Counted from the stretch's first letter, positions 35,434 through 46,888 are shown. The stretch: 64,000 nt of DNA from Rotaria socialis (GCA_905331475.1 CAJNYU010000505.1:1-64000); one strand, 5' to 3'. Numbers and translations: made by a program. The notes: generated from the letters alone by a model not told the origin.

Positions 35434-35610
35434 CTGGAGGTAGATTTGTTGGCCTTGTTGCAGGCGCTGCAGTTGATTGTCCTGGTACAGGCGCTGCAGT
35501 TGATTGCCCTGGTACAGGCGCTGCAGTTGATTGCCCTGGTACAGGCGCTGCAGTTGATTGCCCTGGTACAGGCGCTGCAGTGGATTGTCCTGGCACGACA
35601 GGCGGCCCTT
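35434..35610 (-). CDS. Pro/Ser/Thr-rich exon with PVPGQSTAA repeats (partial gene)
   Basis: A 177-nt exon bounded by an acceptor (TTTATTTAG) and a donor (CCAG/GTATTTTC). It encodes five copies of the nonapeptide PVPGQSTAA followed by PATRPTNLPP. Such linkers are typical of secreted or cell-surface proteins and could carry O-glycans. The exon probably belongs to a gene like its EGF-encoding neighbours on the same strand, but I could not find the joining exons with confidence. Confidence 0.5.
35462..35596. repeat. 27-bp coding minisatellite, five units
   Basis: Five consecutive 27-bp units (AGGCGCTGCAGTTGATTG... on the plus strand). The central three are identical and the outer two differ by one to three bases. 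The length is a multiple of three, so unit number can vary without breaking the frame. Confidence 0.9.
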
Positions 35611-36152
35611 CTAAATAAAGCAATTCTTTCTGATTGGAATCATTGAAAAAAATTTCAGGCAACAAATCGATTGTTTATTTACGAAATGAATGCTTACTTA
35701 GAGAGAAATTTGAAAGATGAATGATTTGGTCCATGATATTTACTTTTTAAAATGAAATAATCATATGCTCGTTAATCGAATTCTTTGACTCTCTAATATT
35801 TATGCTTGCTGAACTGACCAACTTCACGTACATTAGCTCTAATACATCAATCATTCTGCTTAGTGGCGTACAGATGTGTGTTTCGATCTGGTGAATTTCT
35901 GATGTAAAATTCTTGAAAATCTGATTTGTTTTTACTCGGTAATTTATAAAATTTAAAAGAAACTTGAAATAATACATTTTCGAAAAGTTCTTTTGAGGGT
36001 TTCCACAAATTGTAAAGATTTGAGGCTGTGGGTGAAGGTTCTAGCTCTGGATGTCTTCTTATTATTTCGAGACTTTTACTTGTTCTCATGACTCAAATTT
36101 GATCGAATAGATATGTTTTCAAAATTTCGCGCAAAGAATTTGCATTTTCTTA

Positions 36153-36530
36153 TCAGTGTAACATACGTGATGGCGTTGCACCCAATGGCGTTTTGCATTG
36201 GGCACCTGTATGCGTGGGTGGACATCGGCATGCCGGTTTTGTTCCACTGGGTTCACAAGTTCCTCCATTTGCGCAGAAGTTTGGGAAAAGCTTACACGCT
36301 ACTGACTCGGTGGTTGTTTGAGAAGTTGTACTCGTGGTAGTTGGTACTGGATTCTGGCAAGCGAAGCCGGAGAACCCTGGCGCACACATACATATCGGTG
36401 GTTTGTTAGGATCAGCATCAGGAATGCAGGTACTGCCATTACCGCAATAATTCGCTTTAGTTGTACGAATCTTGCAAGCTGCATTGATACACGATGGAAA
36501 AGAAAAGTTGAAGTCAGACATGTAATGCAT
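36153..36530 (-). CDS. protein with two EGF-like domains (5' end unclear)
   Basis: Encodes about 120 residues with two EGF-like domains: CGNGSTCIPDA...ICMCAPGFSGFACQ and CKLFPNFCANGGTCEPSG...CRCPPTHTGAQC. A Thr/Ser-rich spacer separates them. It ends GATPSRMLH. The nearby protein at 37904 ends in a similar SRMLL segment, so the two are likely paralogues. No signal peptide precedes this one. A TTTTCCATCGTGTATCAATGCAG-like acceptor just before the first domain suggests an upstream exon, which I could not place. Expected to be extracellular. Confidence 0.65.
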   Translation of the reverse strand: MHYMSDFNFSFPSCINAACKIRTTKANYCGNGSTCIPDADPNKPPICMCAPGFSGFACQNPVPTTTSTTSQTTTESVACKLFPNFCANGGTCEPSGTKPACRCPPTHTGAQCKTPLGATPSRMLH

Positions 36531-36984
36531 TTGAAATATGATCGGAGGTCCTCTTTATTATATAGTGCTTTACGATTTGCCTTAATTTTTGTACGGTATA
36601 ACAATTTCTAAGGGAGATCATTTACTACAAAAAAATGTTTTTCAAAATATGATACATAAAAGAAGTGCTGAAGTAGATAGGGTAATAGTAGTACATTCCT
36701 CCATCCAATCCGTGGCCAACGCTCTCTAAAAAGCAGTTTTATTTTATTTCACATTTTAATCCAAAAGGGATTGTGCTAACAGCTTTTTATTCTATGTGCT
36801 CTGTCAAGCATGTGATAACTTTGTTAAGGCATTTTTGTGATTTTGTAAGGTGATGCGAGACTCCGTCTGAGATGTATGGAGAAAGTTTAAAATCATATAT
36901 AGTTTCAAAACTAACTATAGCTATCATATTAAAACTACGAATTTAAAATCGGAAATGTTCACGCTACAAATGTTAAAAGAGAAG

Positions 36985-36992
36985 TTCCTGAC
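36985..36992. repeat. 8-bp target-site duplication, left copy
   Basis: TTCCTGAC directly before the left end of the hAT-like MITE; the same 8 bp follow its right end. Confidence 0.8.
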
Positions 36993-37822
36993 TAGGGGTG
37001 TGAAATTTAAATTTAAAAAAAATTATTAAATCATAAAATAAATTTAAATAAATTTGAATTAACTTGTTTGAAATTCTACGTAGTTAAATTTTGAAAATTA
37101 GTAGATATACACGGTTTTCGATTTGATTGCTATTATTTGAAGTCAAATTTTAATGTTTTTTGTTTACTATATCTCAAACTAGTCATTCTTCTACGAATTG
37201 TGCTGATAAATATATTTTTATGAGTATTCCAGTATTTTGAAGAAGAAAGAACACAGATCCTGCATAATCTACAGAGAAATTTTGACTGGTATGGACAGAT
37301 ATCGACCTAAAATAGTAGGTTCTCTTCTCATTTAGTACTTGCTATACTGTTAAAGTCACGTATTTTCCTCATAGCGATGATGAATATCCATCCAAAAAAT
37401 TTAGTAAATTTAAAATTTATAGTCTAAAAAAATTAAATTTAACCCTTTGGAGTCGGTGGGACAACCCTTGTCCCACCTATTTTCCAGTAAGGTAAATGCT
37501 TGTTTCTCATAACACTGTTATCATCTGTAAAGTGATAGGTCGTTCCAGCTACCATCGCATGTATATTTTTCCTCTCTTTCTTCTTGTCATATAGATGCTT
37601 ATCAGATCTTCTCTTTTCTTTCTACTCTATATACGGACGCCATGATCACTTTCTTTCTTATCTTGATGTATTGTCATAAAGCTTCTATGTAATCATTTTG
37701 ATCCACATACAATAAATTGACGAAAGAGCCATTTTTCAATTGAAAAATAATTCCGTCCCCAAAGGGTTAAATTTTCTCGAATTTAAATTTAAGTTAAATA
37801 AACTGTAAATTGGCACCCCCTA
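36993..37822. mobile_element. hAT-like MITE (830 bp), interrupted
   Basis: Starts TAGGGGTGTGAAATTTA and ends as the inverse TAAATTGGCACCCCCTA. The short imperfect TIRs and 8-bp duplication (TTCCTGAC) are typical of hAT elements. The interior is very AT-rich and non-coding. A 324-bp piggyBac-like element with its TTAA duplication sits inside; without it the MITE would be about 500 bp. Confidence 0.8.
37443..37766. mobile_element. piggyBac-like MITE nested in the hAT-like MITE
   Basis: Flanked on both sides by TTAA (37439-37442 and 37767-37770). Its ends are CCCTTTGGAGTCGG and, inverted, CCCTTTGGGGACGG. TTAA duplication and CCCTTT ends are characteristic of piggyBac. There is no coding capacity. 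Confidence 0.82.
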
Positions 37823-37830
37823 TTCCTGAC
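37823..37830. repeat. 8-bp target-site duplication, right copy
   Basis: TTCCTGAC, identical to the left copy. Confidence 0.8.
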
Positions 37831-37903
37831 CCAAATTGCTTTCCTTTCGCAGCCTGTCTATGAAGAGATTTCGAGCTATTGGACTGAAAACAAATTCACT
37901 GAT

Positions 37904-38317
37904 TCAAGGTCGTAACAACATACGTGACTGTATTTCACATAAATCGCCTGTATAATCTTCCGGGCATCCACACACCAACTCATTGCCGTTGGATACGAGG
38001 CAAGTTCCGCCATTTTCACATGGATTTCCCACTGCTGCTGGACAAGCTACAAGGGCCCGTGAATTTAGTGACCTCTCTTCAGAATAGATTTCTTGATTTG
38101 GAACGGACTTTCCAACATCACTGCAACGTGTTCCCTTCCATCCAGGTAAACAATAGCACATGGGACCACTTTCAGTCAACGTACAGATGCCATTAGTCGC
38201 ACAGTAGTTCCGACACTTTCTTTCTTCAAGAGTTGATTCATCCGATGTAGGAGAAGCATTGATCAATGATACGATGGTTAAAAGGAAGAAAATATTAAGA
38301 CAGAAATAGCGTAGCAT
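37904..38317 (-). CDS. small secreted protein with two EGF-like domains
   Basis: Single-exon gene of 137 residues from ATG 38317. A signal peptide is clear (MLRYFCLNIFFLLTIVSLINA). The first EGF-like domain follows (CRNYCATNGICTLTES...CYCLPGWKGTRC), then a spacer, then the second (CENGGTCLVSNG...CGCPEDYTGDLC). It ends IQSRMLLRP. Both domains carry the six cysteines and the Gly of the GxxC turn. Probably a secreted ligand, lectin-like or matrix component; partners cannot be told from sequence. Related to the protein at 36153. Confidence 0.85.
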   Translation of the reverse strand: MLRYFCLNIFFLLTIVSLINASPTSDESTLEERKCRNYCATNGICTLTESGPMCYCLPGWKGTRCSDVGKSVPNQEIYSEERSLNSRALVACPAAVGNPCENGGTCLVSNGNELVCGCPEDYTGDLCEIQSRMLLRP

Positions 38318-38867
38318 ACTCAATTTGCTTTGTCACTTCAACTTTTTTTCTGAAAGATTAACTATGCATACTGCCGGATATGCATATATAGATGTTACAT
38401 TATTTGCTTATGGATTGATGTATGAACACAGCAGAAGTCTTATTTATATATTTATTCAAGTTAAGTTGGAGATTTACTTTTATCAACTTGAAATAGAATT
38501 TGATGCTATGCATAATCCTAAACAGGAGCAGATATATAGGAATATCTGAAAAATATGTTTTTATCACATAATGAAAGTTTTTATGTTAGAAAAAAGTGCC
38601 AAGCCTAAGTCCAATAAACAACAAAAATCAATCCCGAATAAACTAATATTAGATAGGAATTTAAGTATTGGATTGTATGTATGATTGCATATCAAGCTAC
38701 ATGTTGATTACGCTTATTTGATCTTATCACTTGCTGGTGATTGAAAGGATTACTTCGTAAAATTTGTTTTCATATTTTCGAAATCATAATTAAAGCATGT
38801 TTGGATCTTTTCCTATTGGTGACTTTAGAAAGAGCGCATGATGATTGTGTACGTGTACGTTGTAAAT

Positions 38868-38919
38868 GAGGGTGTGGGTGTGGGTGATATTGCACAGGAT
38901 ACTCACCCACATACCCTTT
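38868..38919. repeat. telomere-like palindrome 8
   Basis: Arms GAGGGTGTGGGTGTGGGTG and CACCCACATACCCTTT around a loop of about 15 nt. Confidence 0.8.
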
Positions 38920-38929
38920 AAGATGTTTT

Positions 38930-40330
38930 TAAATATTTCTGCTTCGCATATTATTTTTACAATGAGTCAAGAGACTTTTATGATTAGTACTTGAAGATGA
39001 ATGGATTCTGTCAAAAATTAAACATCTTTAAAGAAATCATAAGAGAATATCGAGATCTTGAATTAGGGTATATTTATTATCTTTGTAATTGATTTGAATA
39101 AGCTGTTAACATGTTCTATCTATGAGACAGTAAAAGTTGTCACCAAAATCTAATGGCAAAAGTAAATCAATTGGAACTATTTTGGTACTAAAAAAACAGT
39201 GAACTTATTTTATGTATTAATTACACATGTCTTTGATAAAGAGCGTTCTTAAAAAGATATCACTAAGACTTAACAAACACTGTTACTCTGCTAAATGTTT
39301 CATTATCTCACTTCTTTCTATGATAAATATATTACTTTTTTCTTGTTAGAGCGTTGCTATTATTTAGCGTTGTTTAAAATGGACTTTTGGCTATAACAAG
39401 ATATCTATCAAAGGAATATTTTTGATTGTTCATGATAAGTTGAGAAGAGTTTCTTTTGATTTGATTTGATTTTCATGTATTCATCTACTAATTTCAGACT
39501 GTTTTTTACATGATTTTTGCTTCAAAATCGTAAAATCTGAATGATCTTGAGGATGTGGGTCGATCAAGAGTTATATACACAACCACACCCACACCCACAC
39601 CCTCAAGATTTAGTTGTAATTAGGAAAAGATCAGTTGTTGAAAAACAACAGTTGAGAACAAAGAATTGATTTGTATCTCATTTTTACAAGTCAATTTGTT
39701 TTCAATTGTGTCTCACTTACGCTCTCTTATCAATCTTCAAATTTCATCATTCTCTTTTTAAAAAGCGAACGAGTAGCGTGTGCGGCAGTCTATAATGAAG
39801 GCCATGAGAATTATCACAGGCGGCCATCTACTTTTAAAAAAAATCATCATACGAGCTATCAAAAGTAAAATCTCCTTCATAGAGTGCGTGCTGGAGTCGA
39901 CGATTATCGAACGACACAACGAAAACGTTGCACATGCAAGTCACCATCAATGTTATTATTGTCTGTATGGCCATTGAACAGGCGTTGTGCAATATTGTTC
40001 CGGCATCCACGAAAAGTAAGTAGTAGTGATTCCGATATATTATTTATGATATGTTCGCTCCAACTGATACATATTATTATCGAAAGGATAGGAAAATATG
40101 CAGGTTGTATTAACTGAACCATTGTTATTGTTTTAACTTGGTATTACAATTGTGAAGAAATCATTCTTTCGCTATTCTGTTAATTATAGGGTGTACACAT
40201 ATTTAAATATAAGCTTGACAAATTACTTCTAGCTAGATGTAAGTCGAAGCTTCTCAAACATAGCTAAGTCTAGATTATTTAATCAGAACGGCAACCATCA
40301 AATATGGGTAATTAGGAAAATATCATAAGC
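38930..40330. other. intergenic DNA
   Basis: Contains telomere-like palindrome 9 (39546-39610). Plus-strand open frames at 39780-40010 are of ordinary length and show no family I recognise. Confidence 0.45.
39546..39610. repeat. telomere-like palindrome 9
   Basis: CTTGAGGATGTGGGT pairs with ACCCACACCCTCAAG at the outside. The right arm has extra CACACCC units. Confidence 0.75.
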
Positions 40331-40342
40331 AAATAATGCAGT

Positions 40343-40382
40343 CGGGGTGTGGGTGTTTGGTTGATGCCCACCCACACCCAGC
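40343..40382. repeat. telomere-like palindrome 10
   Basis: Compact hairpin: GGGGTGTGGGTGT, short loop, GCCCACCCACACCCA. Confidence 0.75.
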
Positions 40383-40634
40383 TTTTTTATGCAACAAACT
40401 TAAAATCGTGTCGTAGTCTACAGAACGTAAAAGAACTTTGTTCAAAATGCCACAAACATTTTTCATTTGATACTCTATGAAAGCGTTCAGTCTACGAACA
40501 GACAATCTTTAATGTTCGTTGACATAGTTGTTTTCAACTTGAATACTACCCAGGTCGAGCAATCATATTGTAAGCTCTGATAAGATCTTGTGTCAGATTT
40601 TTCGGTCTGGGTAGACTTAAATTCTTCTTTTTAG

Positions 40635-41842
40635 AATGGCTTAATACTGGAAGTATGAAATACGGACGAAAAGTGCACACTAAATCCGTATTAGCGGATG
40701 GAAAAGTGTTAGTTACTGGTGGATGTTGTTCTGCCGCTGGCAACAGTACTGAGTTATATGATCCTTCCACAGGTAGATGGACAACTATTGGCAACTTAAA
40801 TTATGTACGACAGTTTCACACAGCGTCCCTATTACCGAATGGAAAAGTGCTAGTTACTGGTGGAACCAATAATGTTGTTGTTTTAAATAGTGCTGAATTA
40901 TATGATCCATCAACGAGAAGCTGGACAACTACTGGTAACATAGATAATGCACGAAAGCTTCACACAACATCTGTATTAACCAATGGAAAAGTGTTAGTTG
41001 CTGGTGGAGAGAATGAAACTGCGCTTTTAAAAAGTGCACAGTTATATGATCCATCAACGGGTAAATGGACTACTACTGGCAATATGAAATATGCACGAGC
41101 GTTCCACACTGAATCCGTATTATTCGATGGAAACGTGTTAGTTACTGGTGGAGCGCCATTTCAGGTTGAATGTCTAAATAATGCTGACGTACATGATCCG
41201 TCAACAAGTAGATGGACAACTACTGAAAACTTAAATAATGCACGACTGCTCCACATAACATCCCTATTAACGGATGGGAAAATATCAGTTACTGATGGAG
41301 AGAAGTCTCATGTGGGACCTCTAAAGACTGTTGAGTTATACGATCCTTCAACAGGTAGATGGACAACTACTGGCAACTTAAATTCTGCACGACAGCTTCA
41401 CACAGCATCCCTATTACCGGATGGAAAAGTATTAGTTACTGGTGGAACCAATAATGTTGTTGTTTTAAATACCGCTGAGTTATATGATCCATCAACGAGA
41501 AACTGGACAACTACTGGCAATATGAAGTATGCACGACTGCTCCATACAGCATCCGTATTATCCGATGGAAAAGTGTTAGTCACTGGTGGGAACGGCAATA
41601 CTGTCATTTTAAATAGTGCTGAATTATATGATCCATCAACGAGAAGCTGGACAACTACTGGCAATATGAACTATGCACGACTGTTCCACACAGCATCCGT
41701 ATTATTCGATGGAACAGTGTTAGTTACTGGCGGAAACAACAGTACTGAAATTCTGAATAGCGCTGAGTTATATGATCCGTCAATAGGTAACTGGATAACT
41801 GCCGGCAACCCAAATAATGCACGAATGTCTCACGCAACATGA
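40635..41842 (+). CDS. kelch-repeat protein, truncated at both ends
   Basis: About 400 residues consisting wholly of roughly 48-residue kelch repeats with the pattern HTASVLxDGKVLVTGG - ELYDPSTxxW - TTTGNMxYAR; eight copies are present. Each repeat forms one blade of a beta-propeller used in protein or glycan binding. The exon opens after an acceptor (CTTCTTTTTAG) inside a blade (WLNTGSMKYGR), so an upstream exon is expected but was not found. The last repeat stops at MSHAT where HTASVL should begin, so the 3' end is also cut. Repeats are very similar even at DNA level, pointing to recent internal duplication. The motif style resembles bacterial kelch proteins; transfer is possible but not shown. 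Confidence 0.75.
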
Positions 41843-42199
41843 AGATGAGAGTGCGCGCAAGAGTATAATAATAAAAGTTGAGGAGTAAAAAGTAAACAAT
41901 CGGTCACTTATTCACGGAAATTCACGTGAACCTAAATAAATATATCCACATGAATCTGTCTCGTAACGGGCAGGCTTCGAAGTAATTTACGGGTCAGTGT
42001 GTATTCTGTTTGATAATACTACGGTGTGCCGTAGAAAGACTGAAAGGAAAAATATCGAAAATATTGACTAAGACGTTTTTATTTTTGAAATCATGATAGC
42101 ATCATAGTACAGATCATAGATAAATAAGATTTATAAAAAAAAATAAGTTTAAAATGAAATTTTTTCCGTTTAGCAATTGTAAGCGAAAAACCATTTAAA

Positions 42200-42273
42200 G
42201 GTGCGGGTGTGAATTGAATGAAATAAAGGACTCATACTCACACTCAGACCCACAGCAACACCCATACCCTCGC
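42200..42273. repeat. telomere-like palindrome 11
   Basis: A short G-rich arm (GGTGCGGGTGTG) faces a longer C-rich arm (CTCACACTCAGACCCACAGC, then AACACCCATACCCTC). Confidence 0.6.
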
Positions 42274-42293
42274 AAAATTGGGCTACTTTACCG

Positions 42294-42512
42294 TTGATGA
42301 TTGATTCCTTAGCTGGCTATATTGTCGATGAAAACAATGAACCAATTTCAGGTGTGACTATGTACCGTAAGAATCATCCAAATGTGGGTGTGGGTCACGT
42401 GTTAATCTACCCACACCCTCACGATTGTATACGAATTGGAAATGTCGTGAAAAAACTCGGATGTATCAAAAACATTACAATAATCAATAAAAGAAAACGC
42501 TATTGCTTCTGA
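42294..42512 (+). pseudogene. small open frame interrupted by a telomere-like palindrome
   Basis: The start reads LAGYIVDENNEPISGVTMY, the pattern of a carboxypeptidase regulatory-like (beta-sandwich) domain. The frame then runs through palindrome 12 (NVGVGHVLIYPHPH) and ends soon after. It may be the remnant of an extracellular domain gene, conceivably once linked to the kelch gene upstream. The evidence is one short motif only. Confidence 0.3.
42381..42423. repeat. telomere-like palindrome 12
   Basis: AATGTGGGTGTGGGT, short loop, ACCCACACCCTCAC. It lies inside the small open frame above. Confidence 0.75.
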
Positions 42513-42514
42513 TA

Positions 42515-43379
42515 ACAACAGCAAACATTGTGATTTAATATAAAAAGATACATCAATCATGTAAGTTGCCTAAAACGAGGGTTTTGAGTGCAAATCTAAG
42601 TCTTCTCTATGCCCATACAATATGTTTTTAAAAAATGACGTGGAATATGCAAATCAATATCAAACTAGTTCGAAGTACGAACTATTTTTGCTTTCAAGAT
42701 TGTTTCAATGCAATGACAAATGATAATGCGAAATATGTTCTTGTTGTTGTCGTTTTTAGTTGATAAGCACTATTTGCATATGCCTAGATGTAGCAATAAA
42801 TAGCCGCGTTTTATTTAGTATTTATGATAAAGAACAGAGCACGAATATCAAATGGGGACAACAAATAATCTCAGGTGATACGATTTTAAAATGCACCGAA
42901 GTTTGAAAAATCTCTCCGAGTTTAGTTGGATTTGTTTTTGAACGGGATTTAACGATATCTAGTTAAACAATAAATTGTGTCGTCTAATCAGCAGAGCTCA
43001 TCAAAGACTGAGAAAAAACAAAAGTGCATATTATAGCTGTTAAATTGCTAAGTTGTTGTAGCAAGTTCAAAAACTGAATTACTAATTTTTTTTTTGTTAA
43101 ATCAAACTAATTCAATCCGATTGCATCACTCATGGTTGTCATACTGGCCTATGAATTCCTATAGATCGATCTCTAAGAAAAAAACGTTTCTTTATTGAAT
43201 ATATAAATAGTTAAAATAAGGAGAAAAACAATCAACTCCGAAACGTTTCGTTACAAATTTGATTTTTAAAATCATAAAAAAAATATTCTTTCTTTATTTT
43301 TGCTCTGTTTGTTTTCTTCCCGTGTACATAAAAACAGACCAATAAACAATGACTAGCGAACAAATAAAGCGCATCAATT
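42515..43379. other. intergenic DNA
   Basis: AT-rich region downstream of the otopetrin gene. No gene or repeat that I can support. Confidence 0.5.
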
Positions 43380-46300
43380 TCAATGTTCAGTTTCATGATT
43401 ATCGCTCATATGCCTTGAAGAACGGTTTCCAAGCGCTCCTATTGACTTTGTTCTATCATTGTCAAGATAGACTTCTTGCCAAATATCAGCAAGACATACA
43501 CTTGAATGGAAACGGTAAAATATTGATAATGGTGATGTGAACGCTTGAATAATAGCCCATGTGCCAGCATCATAATATTGAACTTGTATTGGATTTAATC
43601 GAACTTTTTTTGCTGATAATGAATCATGCAACCAAATTGCTACAAAAAAAAATCAAAATCTAATTAACAATAGAAAAAAGAAAAACTCATTTACAGAGAT
43701 TGATTAGTAGCAAAGCTGTGACTGCTTCTCGTCCTGGTTTATTTCTAATTTCTTCTTTTGTTCTCGTTCGTCGATGTAATGTATCCAAAATAAAACCTGA
43801 TTGAAAAAATGTTTGTAGTATGGCAAGAAGTCCAATTGATATTTCAACGGCAAGCGGTAATTTACTTGCTGATTGTTCACCGAATATCGATGCGAACAAT
43901 CCAAAAAATGAATATGCAAAATCTCCAACTGTCGTTATTAAAATGAGCACTCGATCGAATGCATCAACATGCGCATGTGGATCGTGATAGAGTTTAGTCG
44001 TTTGTAGGAACGATATGCCAACAAAAAATAGGGAAACAAAAAGTAGCACAAGTTCAGTAATATGTGTCACTGATATTGCGTCTTCGCCAAGTAGATATGT
44101 TGGAATGAGCGTTAGAATTGTTACCAGAAGTATGATACCGCCGCCGAGTAAACCACGTGAAGCACGTGAACAATTGACTGTGAATATATGACGATCGCTG
44201 AAACGTAGAAGGGATGGTTCTCTAGTTTTACCAACGTTTTTCCACATAAGGAAGAATACAGTTAATGATATAAGACTATATTCGATTAAACATGGATATA
44301 AATAAACATTCATTGTTGATTCAATTCGAGTGAAGAGTTCATATGTACTTGTGCCTTTACTGCTATTAGTTGAAGCAGCAGAAGAAATTGCTTTGATAAA
44401 GCTCACGACGATAACCGTAGAGTTATCACCATCGTTCGTTGTTTCATCTTAATATTTAAAAAAATGAATGTCTCATAGATTCCGAATCTGTGTGGAATTT
44501 CTTTAAGTCTATTTAAATTACTCGGAAAATATCTATTGAAGGATTCTTTTTAAATCTCTTAGTTTTTTTACTCGATATGCTAAATGTTGACAGTCAAATT
44601 ATTTCCCGGTAGAGTAGAGAACTTCTTAAATACGAGACAATTGTCGAAGAAAAAACATGTTTTACTTGAACTTGTGAATAGTGTCGTAGTGGATAAAGTT
44701 GCCATGATTGATGTAGTGGATGCTAGCGTTATATTTGGCAGATAATTTGATATGGGAGCAGTCGTTGTACTTTTGTGCAGTTGTTCCAAAGTTTCAAATA
44801 CAATAGCTAAAATGATAAAGTATTCGATTTTCTTCTTCTGAACTTTGAATTTGAACTCTGGTTGCTTTACCTTCAAACCATGTACAAAAATTAGCAATAA
44901 CTAGATGACTAAGACCAATTTTTGCAATTGAATGGTAACGATTAATAACAATCTATGTAAAAAATAAATTTTTTGTTTTTTATTTTAAAATTAAAATACT
45001 TACATTACCATATCGAAAAATAAATGTAAATTGTACACAATGGAAAATAAATCGAAGTACATATGTAATCGATTTTGTTGCCACGACTGATAGGGAATAA
45101 GAGTGGACTGGTGAAGCTCGATGGATTATATTAGGTCTTGGTGTTGTTATTGTTTTTGCTAATTCAATAATAGTCAGTATTAGACCGCCCATACAAAGTA
45201 CTAAATACAAACATACTCATCACATCATCTATGTCTTATATTTTTCTTTTGTTACACCTACACCCAGCGCCTACTCGCATAAACAATCCGCCAGTATTAT
45301 GAATATCAGGAAAATAAAACATTTTATGTGGATGACGTTCAGCTATATCCATATATTCTTCGTGATTGCCAGCGGGCGCTGTTAATTTCATCCATTGTCG
45401 ACGAAACTTAATTATATCAACTGTACACCATACCATCCATATAATAGAAACAAGATAGACATAAGAATAAACAAGCTAAACACAAACAACAAAAATGTAA
45501 TAAAACAATACATAGAAAACAGTTCGTCTACCTGCATGGTAGTTCGAAGCTTTGTTTCATCTTCTCGTATGGCCAAAACGAGTACCATACAAAGAATAAA
45601 AACAGCGAGTAATGCACCGATTCCCAGTAGAAAATTCGACGACGGAAAATGCCGCTCTGGAATGTATCTGGAAAAATAAATCAAATATAAATGCTATCAA
45701 TAAAAACAAAGAACTTGACGAACACGTGTGTTTCTCCCTCGGCAAAGCGTTGCTGTTGTCCTCGACGAAACGGTGAAAGCGGCGCAGATAGAGGTGGCAA
45801 TGGTGGAGGCGGAGGTGGACGATACATAGCAATCGTTGATCTATCTTCGTATTGTTTGTCAATTTGATTTTGATTCTGTTCATAATTTATAGTATCAAAT
45901 GGTGCACGTTGTACATTACTACGGTGATCATATATAAGTTCATTGTGAGATACGGTATGCTTTCGACTTGTCTTAGTCGGTTCAGGTATTTCTAATCCAA
46001 TACTATCCATATCAATATTTTTAGATTGACTCTATTGATAGATATTGCAAGTTTAGATGTTTTATTTTTTTGGACAAGTATTTTTTTAAAATTCTTACTG
46101 ATAATTTTTGTACTGATCTTTCATCTTTCTGTCGATAGCCATTGGTTATGATCTTTGATCGACCGTTATCATGAGTTTGTGTTGATAATAGAATAGGAGG
46201 TTCTCGAGAAACGAATGCTGGTTTTGCAACGGCTGTAAATGTTCCGGAATCATCCATATCGCTTTCATCCTGTAGTTCATATAAATCATTTACTTGGACT

Positions 46301-46888
46301 TCGTCAAATTCACCGCCATGATTTATATAGATGGCATCATTCGTTCTATCTAAACAAAAAAACGTGAACTATATAGAATGAAAATCTCGCTGAAAAGATA
46401 CCTCTTCTAAATGTTCGCTGATCTTGACTGTTTGTCGGAATTGGTGGTGGAGTTCTTCGACGGCTATAAATCGGTTTCGATTGTTTTGCTGTTTGATTGT
46501 CGATTTTTGGTGCCGATCTAATTGGTTTTGTGAGAAGATTACTATTTTCGACTATTGGATTCTTAGTCGACACATTATTTACTCGTGATTCTGTTTGTCG
46601 TAATCGATCACTATTAGCCGAACCAACTGAAGATGGCGGAGTTTCACTATCGTAATCAGTATGATTGTTTCTCGCGGAAATCGGCACAAAGGAACGCGAT
46701 GGTAGCGGGGGTGGATATTGATGTGGATGCGCTGAAGTAGAACTAGTAGGTTTCTGTGGCATATCAAATTTACTAACTGCTGCACGAACTGAAGAATAGT
46801 TTTGCTGTAGTATTAAAGAATCGTCGTTATGACTAGTCAGACTTCTTGATGGTTGTTGTCTTGTATAAGGTGTTGAATATTGAGTCAT
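43380..46888 (-). CDS. OTOP: otopetrin-family proton channel
   Basis: Multi-exon gene from ATG 46888 (MTQYSTPYTRQQ) to TGA at 43380. The first three exons give a long disordered N-terminus rich in Ser/Pro with a PPPPPPLPPL run. Transmembrane exons follow. FLLGIGALLAVFILCMVLVL and the next segment lie at 45.4-45.7 kb. A segment ending GGLFMRVGAG continues as CMGGLILTIIEL. Then come HSIAKIGLSHLVIANFCTWF (about 44.9 kb), the exon 43.7-44.4 kb with LYPCLIEYSLISL, QTFFQSGFILD and KPGREAVTALLL, and the last exon with SPLSIFYRFHSSVCLADIW. These are hallmarks of otopetrins, 12-helix acid-gated proton channels of the plasma membrane. Introns are about 50-60 nt. Individual exon borders were not all verified. 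Confidence 0.85.

Noticed and set aside
39671-40117. Overlapping plus-strand frames in the 39.7-40.1 kb gap
   Set aside because: Several frames of similar length, none with family motifs or consistent splice sites.
40635-41842. CRISPR-like array because of regular repeats
   Set aside because: The repeats are coding kelch blades of about 144 bp, not short direct repeats with unique spacers.
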